From: Pontibacillus salicampi
GTDB lineage: Bacteria > Bacillota > Bacilli > Bacillales > BH030062
Length of the DNA: 64,000 nt
Direction of reading: 5' to 3'
NCBI RefSeq assembly: GCF_042434395.1
Contig: NZ_JBHLTP010000013.1
Coordinates: 372,001 to 436,000, forward strand
In this document: positions 37,194 to 45,292 of the stretch, one piece after another
How positions within the stretch are numbered: position 1 is the first letter of the stretch
How the letters are laid out: the number at the start of each line of letters is the position of its first letter
Position numbers and translations under genes: made by a program
The notes under the pieces: generated by a model
Seen by the model: only the letters and a program-made list of their open reading frames with translations
Database searches by the model: none
What the model was told of the DNA's origin: nothing

Positions 37194-37293
37194 TATGGGC
37201 GGATTTTAACATTTATGAGCGAATTTCAGAAAATATGGGCGGATTTTAAAATTTATGAGCGAATATCAGAAAATATGAGCGAATCTCCATTTT
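37194..37293 (+). repeat. AT-rich array, five units at exact 20-bp spacing
   Basis: TATGGGCGGA, TATGAGCGAA, TATGGGCGGA, TATGAGCGAA and TATGAGCGAA begin at 37194, 37214, 37234, 37254 and 37274. GGGCGG and GAGCGA types alternate, giving a 40-bp higher order over the first four units. The array sits between two convergent genes and between two terminators with the same stem. Confidence 0.92.
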
Positions 37294-37322
37294 CATGCAT
37301 TATTAAACGTTCTCGACAATCT

Positions 37323-37357
37323 AAAAGCAGGATGCCTATCAAGGGCATCCTGCTTTT
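37323..37357. terminator. Bidirectional terminator, duplicate of the stem at 37,079
   Basis: AAAAGCAGGATGCC (37323-37336) and GGCATCCTGCTTTT (37344-37357) form a 14-bp perfect stem. It abuts the stop of the convergent GH66 gene and carries A and T runs for both directions. Confidence 0.85.
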
Positions 37358-37358
37358 A

Positions 37359-39152
37359 TTAATATTCCATTACTATCATGTCCCAGTATTGAATCTTTGG
37401 CAGGGTGATGGATACGCTGCCGTTTTCCTGGTTGAAATCGAGCTGGGATGGCAGTCCATTGTTCCAGTCTGGAGAAGCGACCCATACCTTCTTTACCTTT
37501 TTATCTTCTTTAATGGAAAGGTTTAGCTCTTGCTTCATTGCCGGTTGATGCTGTGTGCCCGACGTATCACGCCAGTTCATGTGGGTAGCGTTAAAGTAGT
37601 TAAGAACGTGGACAATCTTCTGTCCTTCCTTCTCCTTAGCAAACGTATAGAGCTTGCCTTCTTCAGGCTCCTGACTTAACTGTACCCATTCTGGAGTAGT
37701 AATTTGCAGATCAGTCGGTTTCACTTCGTCCCGAAGCACGTTTTCATAAGCGACCATAAAGTCATAGTAGCTTGTAACGTCTTCCTTCAATTTATTTGGC
37801 ATTTCCAGCTTGTTATGCGGAAAGTATTCCTTTGACAGCATGTGCTCGCCCAGCTCAATATGGGCACCGCCGTGGGCGAATATCAATGCGTCCGTATAGA
37901 GGATGCTGGCGGGATTAAAGCTGCCTTCTTTATTCGATTTATCGTAATTCATGTAAGCTGCAAGCACAGTGCTCTTCTCATAATCGGTCAGTTCTTGATT
38001 TTCCACTAACACATCTTTCATATCTTGATACGTTTGAATTGGATCCCATAGTTCCGAATACGTAAACGGAATAGAGGAGGAGGTAATCTCCTTTTGTCCA
38101 TACTGATTTACGGCATTCATGACTAGCGATTTATCTGGGAAGGCTTGCTCAGACTTCTGTAAAAAGTCATCAAATGCTCCAGCTAAATCGACCTTGTTTC
38201 CTTCCACATCATACACCTCTCCACGTTCTCCTAGCTGATCAATGTGCCAGCCGTCAAAGGAGAGCTGGTTAAATACGGTTTGTTGTCTGGACAAGAGATA
38301 ATCCTGCCAATCTTTATTAGCTGGATTGGCTAGAAAGATATCACTTTTCCAATCATCAGGAAGGTCATGGCGATCTCGCTCCTGCTGCTTTTCATCTGTG
38401 TACAGCGACCATTCTTCGCGAACGCCGTCCTCCTCTGCATCCTCCAGTGTCCCATATAATAGGTTGTAAGACATAGCTTGCATATTATGCTGGTGAGCTA
38501 AATCAATGTAGGACTCAATTGTGGAGAAAGATACAGGCTCTCCTGCTATGTTAGCCCAGTTTTGACGCGGCTCTCCATCCTTCGTTTTCAGGGGAAGGTG
38601 GTGTTCATCCTGCCAATCGTAAAATTGCAAGCCATTTATATGATAACGATTGAGGGTGTCGATTACAGTTTGTAGCTTCTTCTCCTCCTTATTGGAAAAG
38701 TCAGAGAGAAATCCGTATCGTGGAAACTTGTCCCAGGAAGAGGAAACGTCTAAAGCAATCGTTTGCCCGCCGCTTGTGTTATGCAAAGGTACGACCTCTA
38801 CATAGTAGCCTTTGTAATCTTCCTTCGGAGTCTTCCATTTCCATTGAATCGTCTGTTCAGATGCCTGAACAATTTTCTCATGGACAATTTCATCCTGATG
38901 GTAGTAGACGATTTTCACATCCATACTATGCTCCGGCTTCTCCGAAAAGGATGCTTCAAATGCCACAGTAGATTCGGGGCTATATCGTGATTTATCCTTC
39001 GATATGGATGTTACATTAATATCCTGGCCGACTGGATTTTTTTCGTTGGGGGCTTCAAATGATTCATCTTCAGACCATAGGAAGCGAGCGGGTATGATGA
39101 GCAAAATCAATATGCCCAAAAAAATAGCTGGCAGCAGCCATCGTTTATTCAT
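37359..39152 (-). CDS. Membrane-anchored glycoside hydrolase family 66 (dextranase-type)
   Basis: The 597-residue protein has an N-terminal hydrophobic anchor (about 5-25). An Ig-like N-domain (about 45-135) precedes the GH66 barrel (about 140-480) and a C-terminal beta domain. The expected catalytic pair is seen as Asp305 in WHIDQLG and Glu367 in YSELWD. Family members are endo-dextranases or cycloisomaltooligosaccharide glucanotransferases, acting on alpha-1,6-glucan. The short length and lack of inserted carbohydrate-binding modules favour a plain dextranase. AAGGAGG precedes the ATG at 39152. The GH31 gene upstream on the same strand suggests joint use of one glucan. Confidence 0.82.
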   Translation of the reverse strand: MNKRWLLPAIFLGILILLIIPARFLWSEDESFEAPNEKNPVGQDINVTSISKDKSRYSPESTVAFEASFSEKPEHSMDVKIVYYHQDEIVHEKIVQASEQTIQWKWKTPKEDYKGYYVEVVPLHNTSGGQTIALDVSSSWDKFPRYGFLSDFSNKEEKKLQTVIDTLNRYHINGLQFYDWQDEHHLPLKTKDGEPRQNWANIAGEPVSFSTIESYIDLAHQHNMQAMSYNLLYGTLEDAEEDGVREEWSLYTDEKQQERDRHDLPDDWKSDIFLANPANKDWQDYLLSRQQTVFNQLSFDGWHIDQLGERGEVYDVEGNKVDLAGAFDDFLQKSEQAFPDKSLVMNAVNQYGQKEITSSSIPFTYSELWDPIQTYQDMKDVLVENQELTDYEKSTVLAAYMNYDKSNKEGSFNPASILYTDALIFAHGGAHIELGEHMLSKEYFPHNKLEMPNKLKEDVTSYYDFMVAYENVLRDEVKPTDLQITTPEWVQLSQEPEEGKLYTFAKEKEGQKIVHVLNYFNATHMNWRDTSGTQHQPAMKQELNLSIKEDKKVKKVWVASPDWNNGLPSQLDFNQENGSVSITLPKIQYWDMIVMEY

Positions 39153-39263
39153 TGAGGATCCTCCTTGATAGCTATTCATCCGATGCATTTACATACAGGT
39201 ATGAACCTATTTTACCACAAACAATCAGTACCCGGTACAAGCGGAAAGGGGAGAAGTGTTCAT

Positions 39264-39298
39264 AAAAAAATCCTGCCCCTCATGATAAGAGGCAGGAT
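39264..39298 (-). terminator. Terminator of the GH31 gene
   Basis: On the minus strand ATCCTGCC and GGCAGGAT pair around a 13-nt loop, then a run of seven T follows. It lies 18 bp past the GH31 stop. Confidence 0.8.
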
Positions 39299-39316
39299 AC
39301 ACATATCGTGCACTAT

Positions 39317-42300
39317 TTATTTGAAAAAGTTAAAGATATTAAATGTCGTACCTTCAGATTTAGCGGTAAAATTAACAAAGAAATTCTGGATACGGGAACG
39401 GAACATCATAAAACGATCCCCGCGATCCTTTCCTTCTGTAAATTTATCCTTGTGCTGCCCATCTTCCTTGTTGTCATCTGAAGAAGCATCTTGATCTTCT
39501 TTTTCTTCCTTATCTTCGTCGCGATCATCGTTCTCTTCCTTATGATCGTCTTCTTCCTTGTTGCCATTGTTTTGATTCGTTGAATCATTGTTCTCTTGCT
39601 CGTCGGATTCTTCGTCCTTGTCAGAATCCTTACCGTCCTGCTCTTTATCGGAGGATTCGTTGTCTTCATCTGAAGAACCGCTTTGTTGTTCATCAGAGCT
39701 TTCGTCTTCATCAGATTCTTCGTCACGATCGTCCTCTTCCTCTTCACGATCCTGCTCTTCGTCCTCACGATCCTCTTTCTCGTCTTCGCGATCGTCCTGC
39801 TCGTCGCGATCATCATTGTCTTCATCACGGTCATCCTCATCATGACCATAACCGCCAGCGAATTTCACTTTCACTTTGTGTTTTTCTTCTACTGGAACGT
39901 TCACGTAAAGTGTTTCGTTCGCTTCATCGTAGAAGTATGTTTCTTGAGTTGATTTAACTTCTTCTACAGAAGTTACCTGCTTATACTTTTTAGCGGCTGC
40001 TTGGACTTTACGTGGCGCTTTTTCGCCGTTTAGCTTCAATGTGTAAGACTGGATATCGGAGTCATAATCATCAGCTTCTACTTCGCTCGTAAATTCAATG
40101 TGTTTGCCCTTACGCTCGACATGGAAGTCTGTTTTATTGTATTCGCCATCTTTGTAATCCAAGGTTGCCCCATCGTCTTCATAAAAGGAATAGCTTGCTT
40201 CTTCCTTCAGGTAGGTGTCTAACACTAGGTTTTCCAATGGCTTCTCGCCAGTGTACTGCTGTACCTCACGGGTCGGTACAATAGAATCCTTCTTCATATA
40301 AATAGGGAGATGATCCAGTTCAGCTTTTGTATGGATTGTTTGTCCACCCTTGAACTCTTTACCTGTCCAGTAGTCAACCCACGTTTCTCCTTCTGGGAGG
40401 TACACATCACGTTCTGTTTGACCTTGCTTCACGACTGGTGCAATCATCAGAGATTCGCCAAACATGAACTGGTCACTCACGTTGTATGTCTTTTCATCCT
40501 CTTGGAATTGATACACTAACGGCTGTTGAACAGGGGTGCCGTTTTCAGAAGCATCAATAAAGGCGTTGTAAAGGTAAGGCATTAGCTGATAGCGCATTTC
40601 AATATACTTCTTACTAATTCCTTCCACTTCTTCTCCGAAGGACCAAGGCTCTTGACCTTGCTTCACTTCTGATTTGCTGTCGCTATCATAGTGAATACGA
40701 GAAAATGGCAAGAATGCTCCAACTTCAATCCAGCGAGCGAACATTTCTGCATCTGGACGTCCTGCGAAGCCACCGATATCATTTCCGACAAAAGGTACGC
40801 CGGATAGACCGATATTTGCATTCATAGGAAGAGACATTTGCAGGTGATCCCATTCACTTACGTTATCGCCTGTCCATAGTGCAGCGTAGCGTTGAGAGCC
40901 TGCGAACATATCACGAGTTAATACGAAAGGACGTGTGTTTGGCTTGTATTCCTCCCATGCGTCATACGTAGCCTTTGCTTCATCGTGGCCATATAGGTTG
41001 TGGTATTCTGCGTGAGAGCGCTTGTCCTCACCTGTACCAAAGGTTACATCAAGCGGCATTGTGTGATATGGACCGTCAAATACAGCTGGTTCGTTCATAT
41101 CATTCCAAACCCCGTCAATTCCTTTATCAAAAAGGATATCATGCTTGCCGGTCCACCATTCACGAACCTCCTCTTGGGAGAAGTCAGGGAACATGGAATC
41201 GCCAGGCCATACTTCGCCGACAAAGTTAGAGCCATCTGGATTTTTTGCCCAATAATCATTTTCGGTGCCTTCATCATACATATGGTAGCCTGGATCTTTC
41301 TTCACGGCTGGATCATTAATGGTGATCTTATGGAAATTCATATTATCCAGGTTGGAATGAAGCTCTTCATTGCCGTATTTGTCATTCCACGTAAATACAC
41401 GATAATCCTTCATATAGTCGATATCAAAGTGCATCGTATCTACAGGAATTTCTTTCTCACGGTACGTTTCTGCTACACGTTCGATGTCTTCAGCGGAGTA
41501 TTCCCATTTTGACTGGTGAAGTCCTAGAGTCCATTTTGCTGGCTTCTCCATTTTACCAGTCAGCTCTGTGTATCGATCGAGAACATCCTGGATGTCAGGG
41601 CCATACATGAAATAATAATTTAATGAACCATCGTCTGCGTAAAAGTGGTAGTAATCGTCACTTTCTGTTGCCATTTCGAAATAGGAACGGTTTGTATTAT
41701 CAAAGAAAATACCGTAGGCTTTATCATTTTTCAGTCCCATGAAAAATGGAATAGCTGTGTATAAGTATTTAGTATCTGGTTGATATGCATATGCGTCTGT
41801 GTTGAACATGCCAATGCTTTCGCCACGCTGGTTTAAATTCAATCCAGCCTGCTCTCCGAAACCGTAGAATGCCTCATCTTTTGTTGTTTTCTTATATACA
41901 TACGGCTTCTCGCCATCATAGCCAGAACCATTCTTCATGTAATCTTCGTTAATCACATTTCCTTCTTTGTCCATGAATTTAATACCGAATGGTTCTTTCT
42001 TGATTTTAATAGTAATCTCTTCTGTTGCAAGGGTAATTACATTGCCTTCTTCAGAGAAATCGAAATCAGGTGTGTCCCAATCCTTCTTGACTACAGCTTC
42101 AGAGAAATAGTTCTCCTCTTCGCCTTCCTTCAGGATAGATACCTTTGCCATGTCTTCAGAGAAAAGACGGATGAATGCTGTTTTATTTGTAGTAAGCTCA
42201 AGTTTTACACCATTTTCAACTTGCTCTACACCTTTCACCTGCAGCTGCTGCTTGACAGCGTCTTGATTCAATTCTTCATCTGGGTGGGGTTGAGTTACAG

Positions 42301-42391
42301 CGAGCACATTTGGAGCCTGTGCAGATACGATAGTTGCTGCCATCGCTGCTGTAGCGATTAAGCGGGATAATCGTTTGGATGGTTTGTACAT
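39317..42391 (-). CDS. Secreted glycoside hydrolase family 31 alpha-glucosidase with long acidic C-terminal tail
   Basis: The 1024-residue protein has a signal peptide (about 1-32), an N-terminal beta domain, the GH31 barrel with nucleophile Asp431 in VWNDMNEP, and C-terminal beta domains to about 845. The family cleaves or transfers alpha-glucosyl units. Residues about 848-990 are nearly all Asp, Glu, Arg, Lys, Ser, Asn and Gln, a low-complexity acidic stretch. About 35 residues with an aromatic-rich end (FNIFNFFK) follow. No sorting motif is visible. The ATG at 42391 follows GAGGTG; GTG 42403 overlaps that site. A LacI-type operator lies just upstream. Confidence 0.88.
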   Translation of the reverse strand: MYKPSKRLSRLIATAAMAATIVSAQAPNVLAVTQPHPDEELNQDAVKQQLQVKGVEQVENGVKLELTTNKTAFIRLFSEDMAKVSILKEGEEENYFSEAVVKKDWDTPDFDFSEEGNVITLATEEITIKIKKEPFGIKFMDKEGNVINEDYMKNGSGYDGEKPYVYKKTTKDEAFYGFGEQAGLNLNQRGESIGMFNTDAYAYQPDTKYLYTAIPFFMGLKNDKAYGIFFDNTNRSYFEMATESDDYYHFYADDGSLNYYFMYGPDIQDVLDRYTELTGKMEKPAKWTLGLHQSKWEYSAEDIERVAETYREKEIPVDTMHFDIDYMKDYRVFTWNDKYGNEELHSNLDNMNFHKITINDPAVKKDPGYHMYDEGTENDYWAKNPDGSNFVGEVWPGDSMFPDFSQEEVREWWTGKHDILFDKGIDGVWNDMNEPAVFDGPYHTMPLDVTFGTGEDKRSHAEYHNLYGHDEAKATYDAWEEYKPNTRPFVLTRDMFAGSQRYAALWTGDNVSEWDHLQMSLPMNANIGLSGVPFVGNDIGGFAGRPDAEMFARWIEVGAFLPFSRIHYDSDSKSEVKQGQEPWSFGEEVEGISKKYIEMRYQLMPYLYNAFIDASENGTPVQQPLVYQFQEDEKTYNVSDQFMFGESLMIAPVVKQGQTERDVYLPEGETWVDYWTGKEFKGGQTIHTKAELDHLPIYMKKDSIVPTREVQQYTGEKPLENLVLDTYLKEEASYSFYEDDGATLDYKDGEYNKTDFHVERKGKHIEFTSEVEADDYDSDIQSYTLKLNGEKAPRKVQAAAKKYKQVTSVEEVKSTQETYFYDEANETLYVNVPVEEKHKVKVKFAGGYGHDEDDRDEDNDDRDEQDDREDEKEDREDEEQDREEEEDDRDEESDEDESSDEQQSGSSDEDNESSDKEQDGKDSDKDEESDEQENNDSTNQNNGNKEEDDHKEENDDRDEDKEEKEDQDASSDDNKEDGQHKDKFTEGKDRGDRFMMFRSRIQNFFVNFTAKSEGTTFNIFNFFK

Positions 42392-42428
42392 CTGGAATGT
42401 CACCTCGGGTATGTTTTAATAATTTTTT

Positions 42429-42446
42429 TGCGCAACCGGTTGTGCA
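42429..42446 (-). promoter_or_regulatory. LacI/MalR-type operator upstream of the GH31 gene
   Basis: TGCGCAACCGGTTGTGCA is an 18-bp near-perfect palindrome with the central CG typical of LacI-family operators. It lies 38 bp upstream of the GH31 start, where it would overlap the promoter. It suggests sugar-responsive repression by a LacI-family regulator encoded elsewhere. The rest of the gap to 42,680 shows no gene. Confidence 0.65.
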
Positions 42447-42684
42447 TTAATTAATATACATGCGTAGGTAACTCCATACAACAGTTGATATAAAGAGCTT
42501 AAGGAGGTGTCTAAAGTAGCATAGTCCTTTCATATAGAGGGTGGAAGCGATTAATAAAAAAGTGTAAGAGGTTACAAAAAAATGACAAAAGCATTACAAA
42601 GACTCATAGTTAACATGGAGTTTACAAAAGGGAGGACTTAAGCGCCATTTTTTGTAATAAATGGAGGTAATGATGTAAAAGAAA

Positions 42685-42709
42685 GCCCTTCCTGATAGTC
42701 AGGAAGGGC
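42685..42709 (-). terminator. Terminator of the amino-acid permease gene
   Basis: GCCCTTCCTGA and TCAGGAAGGGC form an 11-bp perfect stem with a TAG loop. The minus strand continues into TTTCTTTT. Confidence 0.85.
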
Positions 42710-42719
42710 GCCGAGCAGT

Positions 42720-44126
42720 TTATATCTCTTCTTTTTCAAGGATAAGATAGTTCAATTCTTTTCTTGGAATCTTATTGTAGTCTTCCTTCTGTGTGAAATA
42801 GAAGACGATACCGATTAGAATCCAAATACCTAACGCAATATAAGATGGTCCAGATAAAGAAGACTCTAGGAACCATAGTGTTAACAAGAGGAAGAAAACA
42901 AAGGCACTAACCATACCGAGTGCAGAGAACACTTTTTTGCCAGGTGTTTTCATCACTTTGAACGCTGTCGCACAGCAATAAAAATAGGCGATGGTTACCC
43001 CAATGGAGGACATATCCACAACCCATAGCAGGGCCTGTCGTCCAAACCAAGGTGCAATCATACATATTAAAGCGGTGAAAATGATGCCAACATATGGTGT
43101 TCTATATTTCGGATGCAGGCGATGGAACATATCTGGCAGAATACGTGCACGGCCCATTGCAAACATTAGACGACTGGAGGATAAAAAGAATCCATTAAGT
43201 CCTGTGAAAATCCCCATCGTCAGTGCAAGAGCTATTACGAAGACACCTATACGGCCAAGGAGGCTTTCAATCGCTGCTCCAGTAGCCCAGGAGGACTGCA
43301 TAGCAGCAAGCTCCTGCCACGGTTCAAGGCTAGCTACGATTAGAATCATTGCAGAATAGGCAATGCCAGCTGCCAGCAACGCATACACAATCAATTTGAA
43401 TGCCTTGGAAGGAGGAAATTCAAATTCCTCAGCAGCTTGAGGTATATTATCAAAGCCAACATAAGCCCACGGAGCAATTGCTAAAATGGCTAGAATGGAA
43501 CTGATTGCAGGTTTGCTCGGTTCAAATAGCGGCTGCATGTTAGCTGTAGATGCTGTGTCATTAAATATGGCTCCAAGTGCGAGCAGGATAATTCCTGATA
43601 AGAGCACCATCGTAAAGGTGAACTGAGTACGGCCGGAGAAACTAGCTCCTCGTACGTTAAGAAATGCAAATATAATAAGTGCTGTTGTCGAAATGAGCAC
43701 CTCTCCTAAATAGACGTCCCATCCAGCGATGGTGTACAGAAAGCCTGTTTTGACTAAGCCTGGGAATAGAAATTTCCCGAGCAGGGCTAGTGCTGACGCG
43801 TTTAAGGCGACAATACACATGTACCCAAGTGTTAGGAACCAGCCTGCGATAAAGGCGTGGGTTCGACCAAATCCAATATAAGCATAGGCAAATTCTCCTC
43901 CTGATACAGGAAAATGCTTAATTAAAAAGCCATAGCTTACCCCAATAACCGTCATAAGTACGGCTCCTAAAAGCAGTCCGATAACAACAGCCAGCGGCCC
44001 TTTTCCGCCCATCCAATCTGTTGGAAGGACAAATGCTCCCCAGCCAACTGCTGATCCGAATGCTATAGCCCATACCCAGTGGGGCTTAAGCGTTCTGTCT
44101 AATTTTTTCCTCTTTGGATTATCCAT
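42720..44126 (-). CDS. APC-superfamily amino-acid permease
   Basis: The 468-residue membrane protein has about twelve spans. The first span carries GSAVGWGAFVLP, the APC substrate-binding kink, and span 3 onward matches the family (GGEFAYAYIGFGRTHAF). It would import an amino acid or amine with protons or sodium; the substrate cannot be given. The ATG at 44126 lies 12 nt after AGGAGG. A longer frame to 44243 adds a hydrophilic, Cys-containing leader overlapping the promoter and is rejected. No metabolic genes are adjacent. Confidence 0.85.
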   Translation of the reverse strand: MDNPKRKKLDRTLKPHWVWAIAFGSAVGWGAFVLPTDWMGGKGPLAVVIGLLLGAVLMTVIGVSYGFLIKHFPVSGGEFAYAYIGFGRTHAFIAGWFLTLGYMCIVALNASALALLGKFLFPGLVKTGFLYTIAGWDVYLGEVLISTTALIIFAFLNVRGASFSGRTQFTFTMVLLSGIILLALGAIFNDTASTANMQPLFEPSKPAISSILAILAIAPWAYVGFDNIPQAAEEFEFPPSKAFKLIVYALLAAGIAYSAMILIVASLEPWQELAAMQSSWATGAAIESLLGRIGVFVIALALTMGIFTGLNGFFLSSSRLMFAMGRARILPDMFHRLHPKYRTPYVGIIFTALICMIAPWFGRQALLWVVDMSSIGVTIAYFYCCATAFKVMKTPGKKVFSALGMVSAFVFFLLLTLWFLESSLSGPSYIALGIWILIGIVFYFTQKEDYNKIPRKELNYLILEKEEI

Positions 44127-44166
44127 AAATGATAAATGCCTCCTAGTGTAATTACAATCCTTACAA

Positions 44167-44197
44167 ATTATACGAAATAAGTACGGATGCCTGTCAA
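44167..44197 (-). promoter_or_regulatory. Sigma-A promoter of the permease gene
   Basis: On the minus strand TTGACA (44197-44192) and TATAAT (44172-44167) are both perfect hexamers with a 19-bp spacer, about 40 bp before the ATG. The long spacer would lower basal strength. The remaining gap to 44,594 shows no gene; TATAAT at 44500-44505 is a possible -10 for the gene at 44,595. Confidence 0.5.
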
Positions 44198-44594
44198 ATA
44201 CGTGTGGGTCCTCTTGTATGTAGTCTACAATTGTGAGACGCATCTAGCTTCTCTGTAGCCTAGTTTTTTCTCATTTAAACGTAATTATTAAAAATTACTA
44301 CACATTATACTCTCCATTCAAAAATACAAGAAACGCATTCACAAATATTGGCAGATGACAAGATTCTTGCTATCATTGCTTTATTAGACAACTCACCAGC
44401 AAAACCTAACCATTTTGTCGTAAATAACAAGAATTCCATCCATATACCCATCGCTAATATGACTTAAGAACCTATTTAGATTAACTTTTTGTTAAAGAAT
44501 ATAATAATAATTTCATTTCACTCCGGTTTGTGTTGTAATAGCTACACGCATATAGAAAAAAGTGTCGAGAGGCCCTTACATAAAGGATGAGAAG

Positions 44595-45263
44595 ATGTCG
44601 TACAAAGTACAAGTTGCCAAATTATTTTTTCGAAGAGAAGATAGTATGTTTCAAATCAATAAAGCAGAAGCCATTACGCATCTATGGAAACGAATAAGCT
44701 TATTCTTATTGCTATCCATGCTTGTGTATGGCTTTACAGCATGGAAGGGCCTTGGAATGACCCCTTTCTCTGCTCAGGCTACCAGCTGGAGCTTTGCTAC
44801 TTATGAAACCATGAAACTATTTTTCCTATCAGGTCGTGTGCTTTATGGATTGTTTTTTGCCTTGATTATTTTGTTTTACACCCCGTTCTTTTATTGGCTT
44901 TTTACTGGTATCAGCTATAAAAAGCTAATGACAGTGCAGTTAAATGTCTTATTTGTGCTGCTGTTGGAACGATTAACATGGGTAGCCTTTGTACAATATT
45001 TAGGACTGGAATGGTATGTGTCCCCTTTTTCCTTTGGGGTAATCGCATCCTATCTGACTGATATGGAATGGTTGATCTATTTTGGCGGAGCAGCCTCCTT
45101 GTTTCAAATTTGGGTTATGTGGCTCCAATCTAAAGCACTGTTCCTATTTTCTTCTATTAAGAAGTGGAAATTAGTGGTGATGGTTGTGCTACTTCACTTA
45201 TTTTACTGGGCTGCAGCAGCAAGCTTAACCTATTATGATGTAGAGCTATTATCGTTTCTATAA
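44595..45263 (+). CDS. Yip1-like integral membrane protein
   Basis: The 222-residue protein has about five membrane spans after a 35-residue cytosolic start. The layout resembles Yip1-domain proteins such as B. subtilis YknW. The ATG at 44595 follows AAAGGATGAG. It lies 29 bp before a HlyD-like adaptor gene, the same pairing as yknW-yknX, where YknW helps assemble an efflux complex. The family call rests on topology and context more than on motifs. Confidence 0.55.
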   Translation: MSYKVQVAKLFFRREDSMFQINKAEAITHLWKRISLFLLLSMLVYGFTAWKGLGMTPFSAQATSWSFATYETMKLFFLSGRVLYGLFFALIILFYTPFFYWLFTGISYKKLMTVQLNVLFVLLLERLTWVAFVQYLGLEWYVSPFSFGVIASYLTDMEWLIYFGGAASLFQIWVMWLQSKALFLFSSIKKWKLVVMVVLLHLFYWAAAASLTYYDVELLSFL

Positions 45264-45292
45264 TTCGTTTGACAGAAAGGAGGAGGACCACT

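Noticed and set aside
37095..37526. A 143-codon frame on the plus strand
   Set aside because: It runs through a repeat array, a terminator and the end of the GH66 gene and has no ribosome-binding site.
39406..39957. Open frames on either strand over the GH31 acidic tail, one almost all Ser
   Set aside because: They are shadows of the Asp/Glu codon run in the GH31 gene.
44127..44243. N-terminal extension of the amino-acid permease
   Set aside because: It covers a consensus promoter and has no counterpart in the family.
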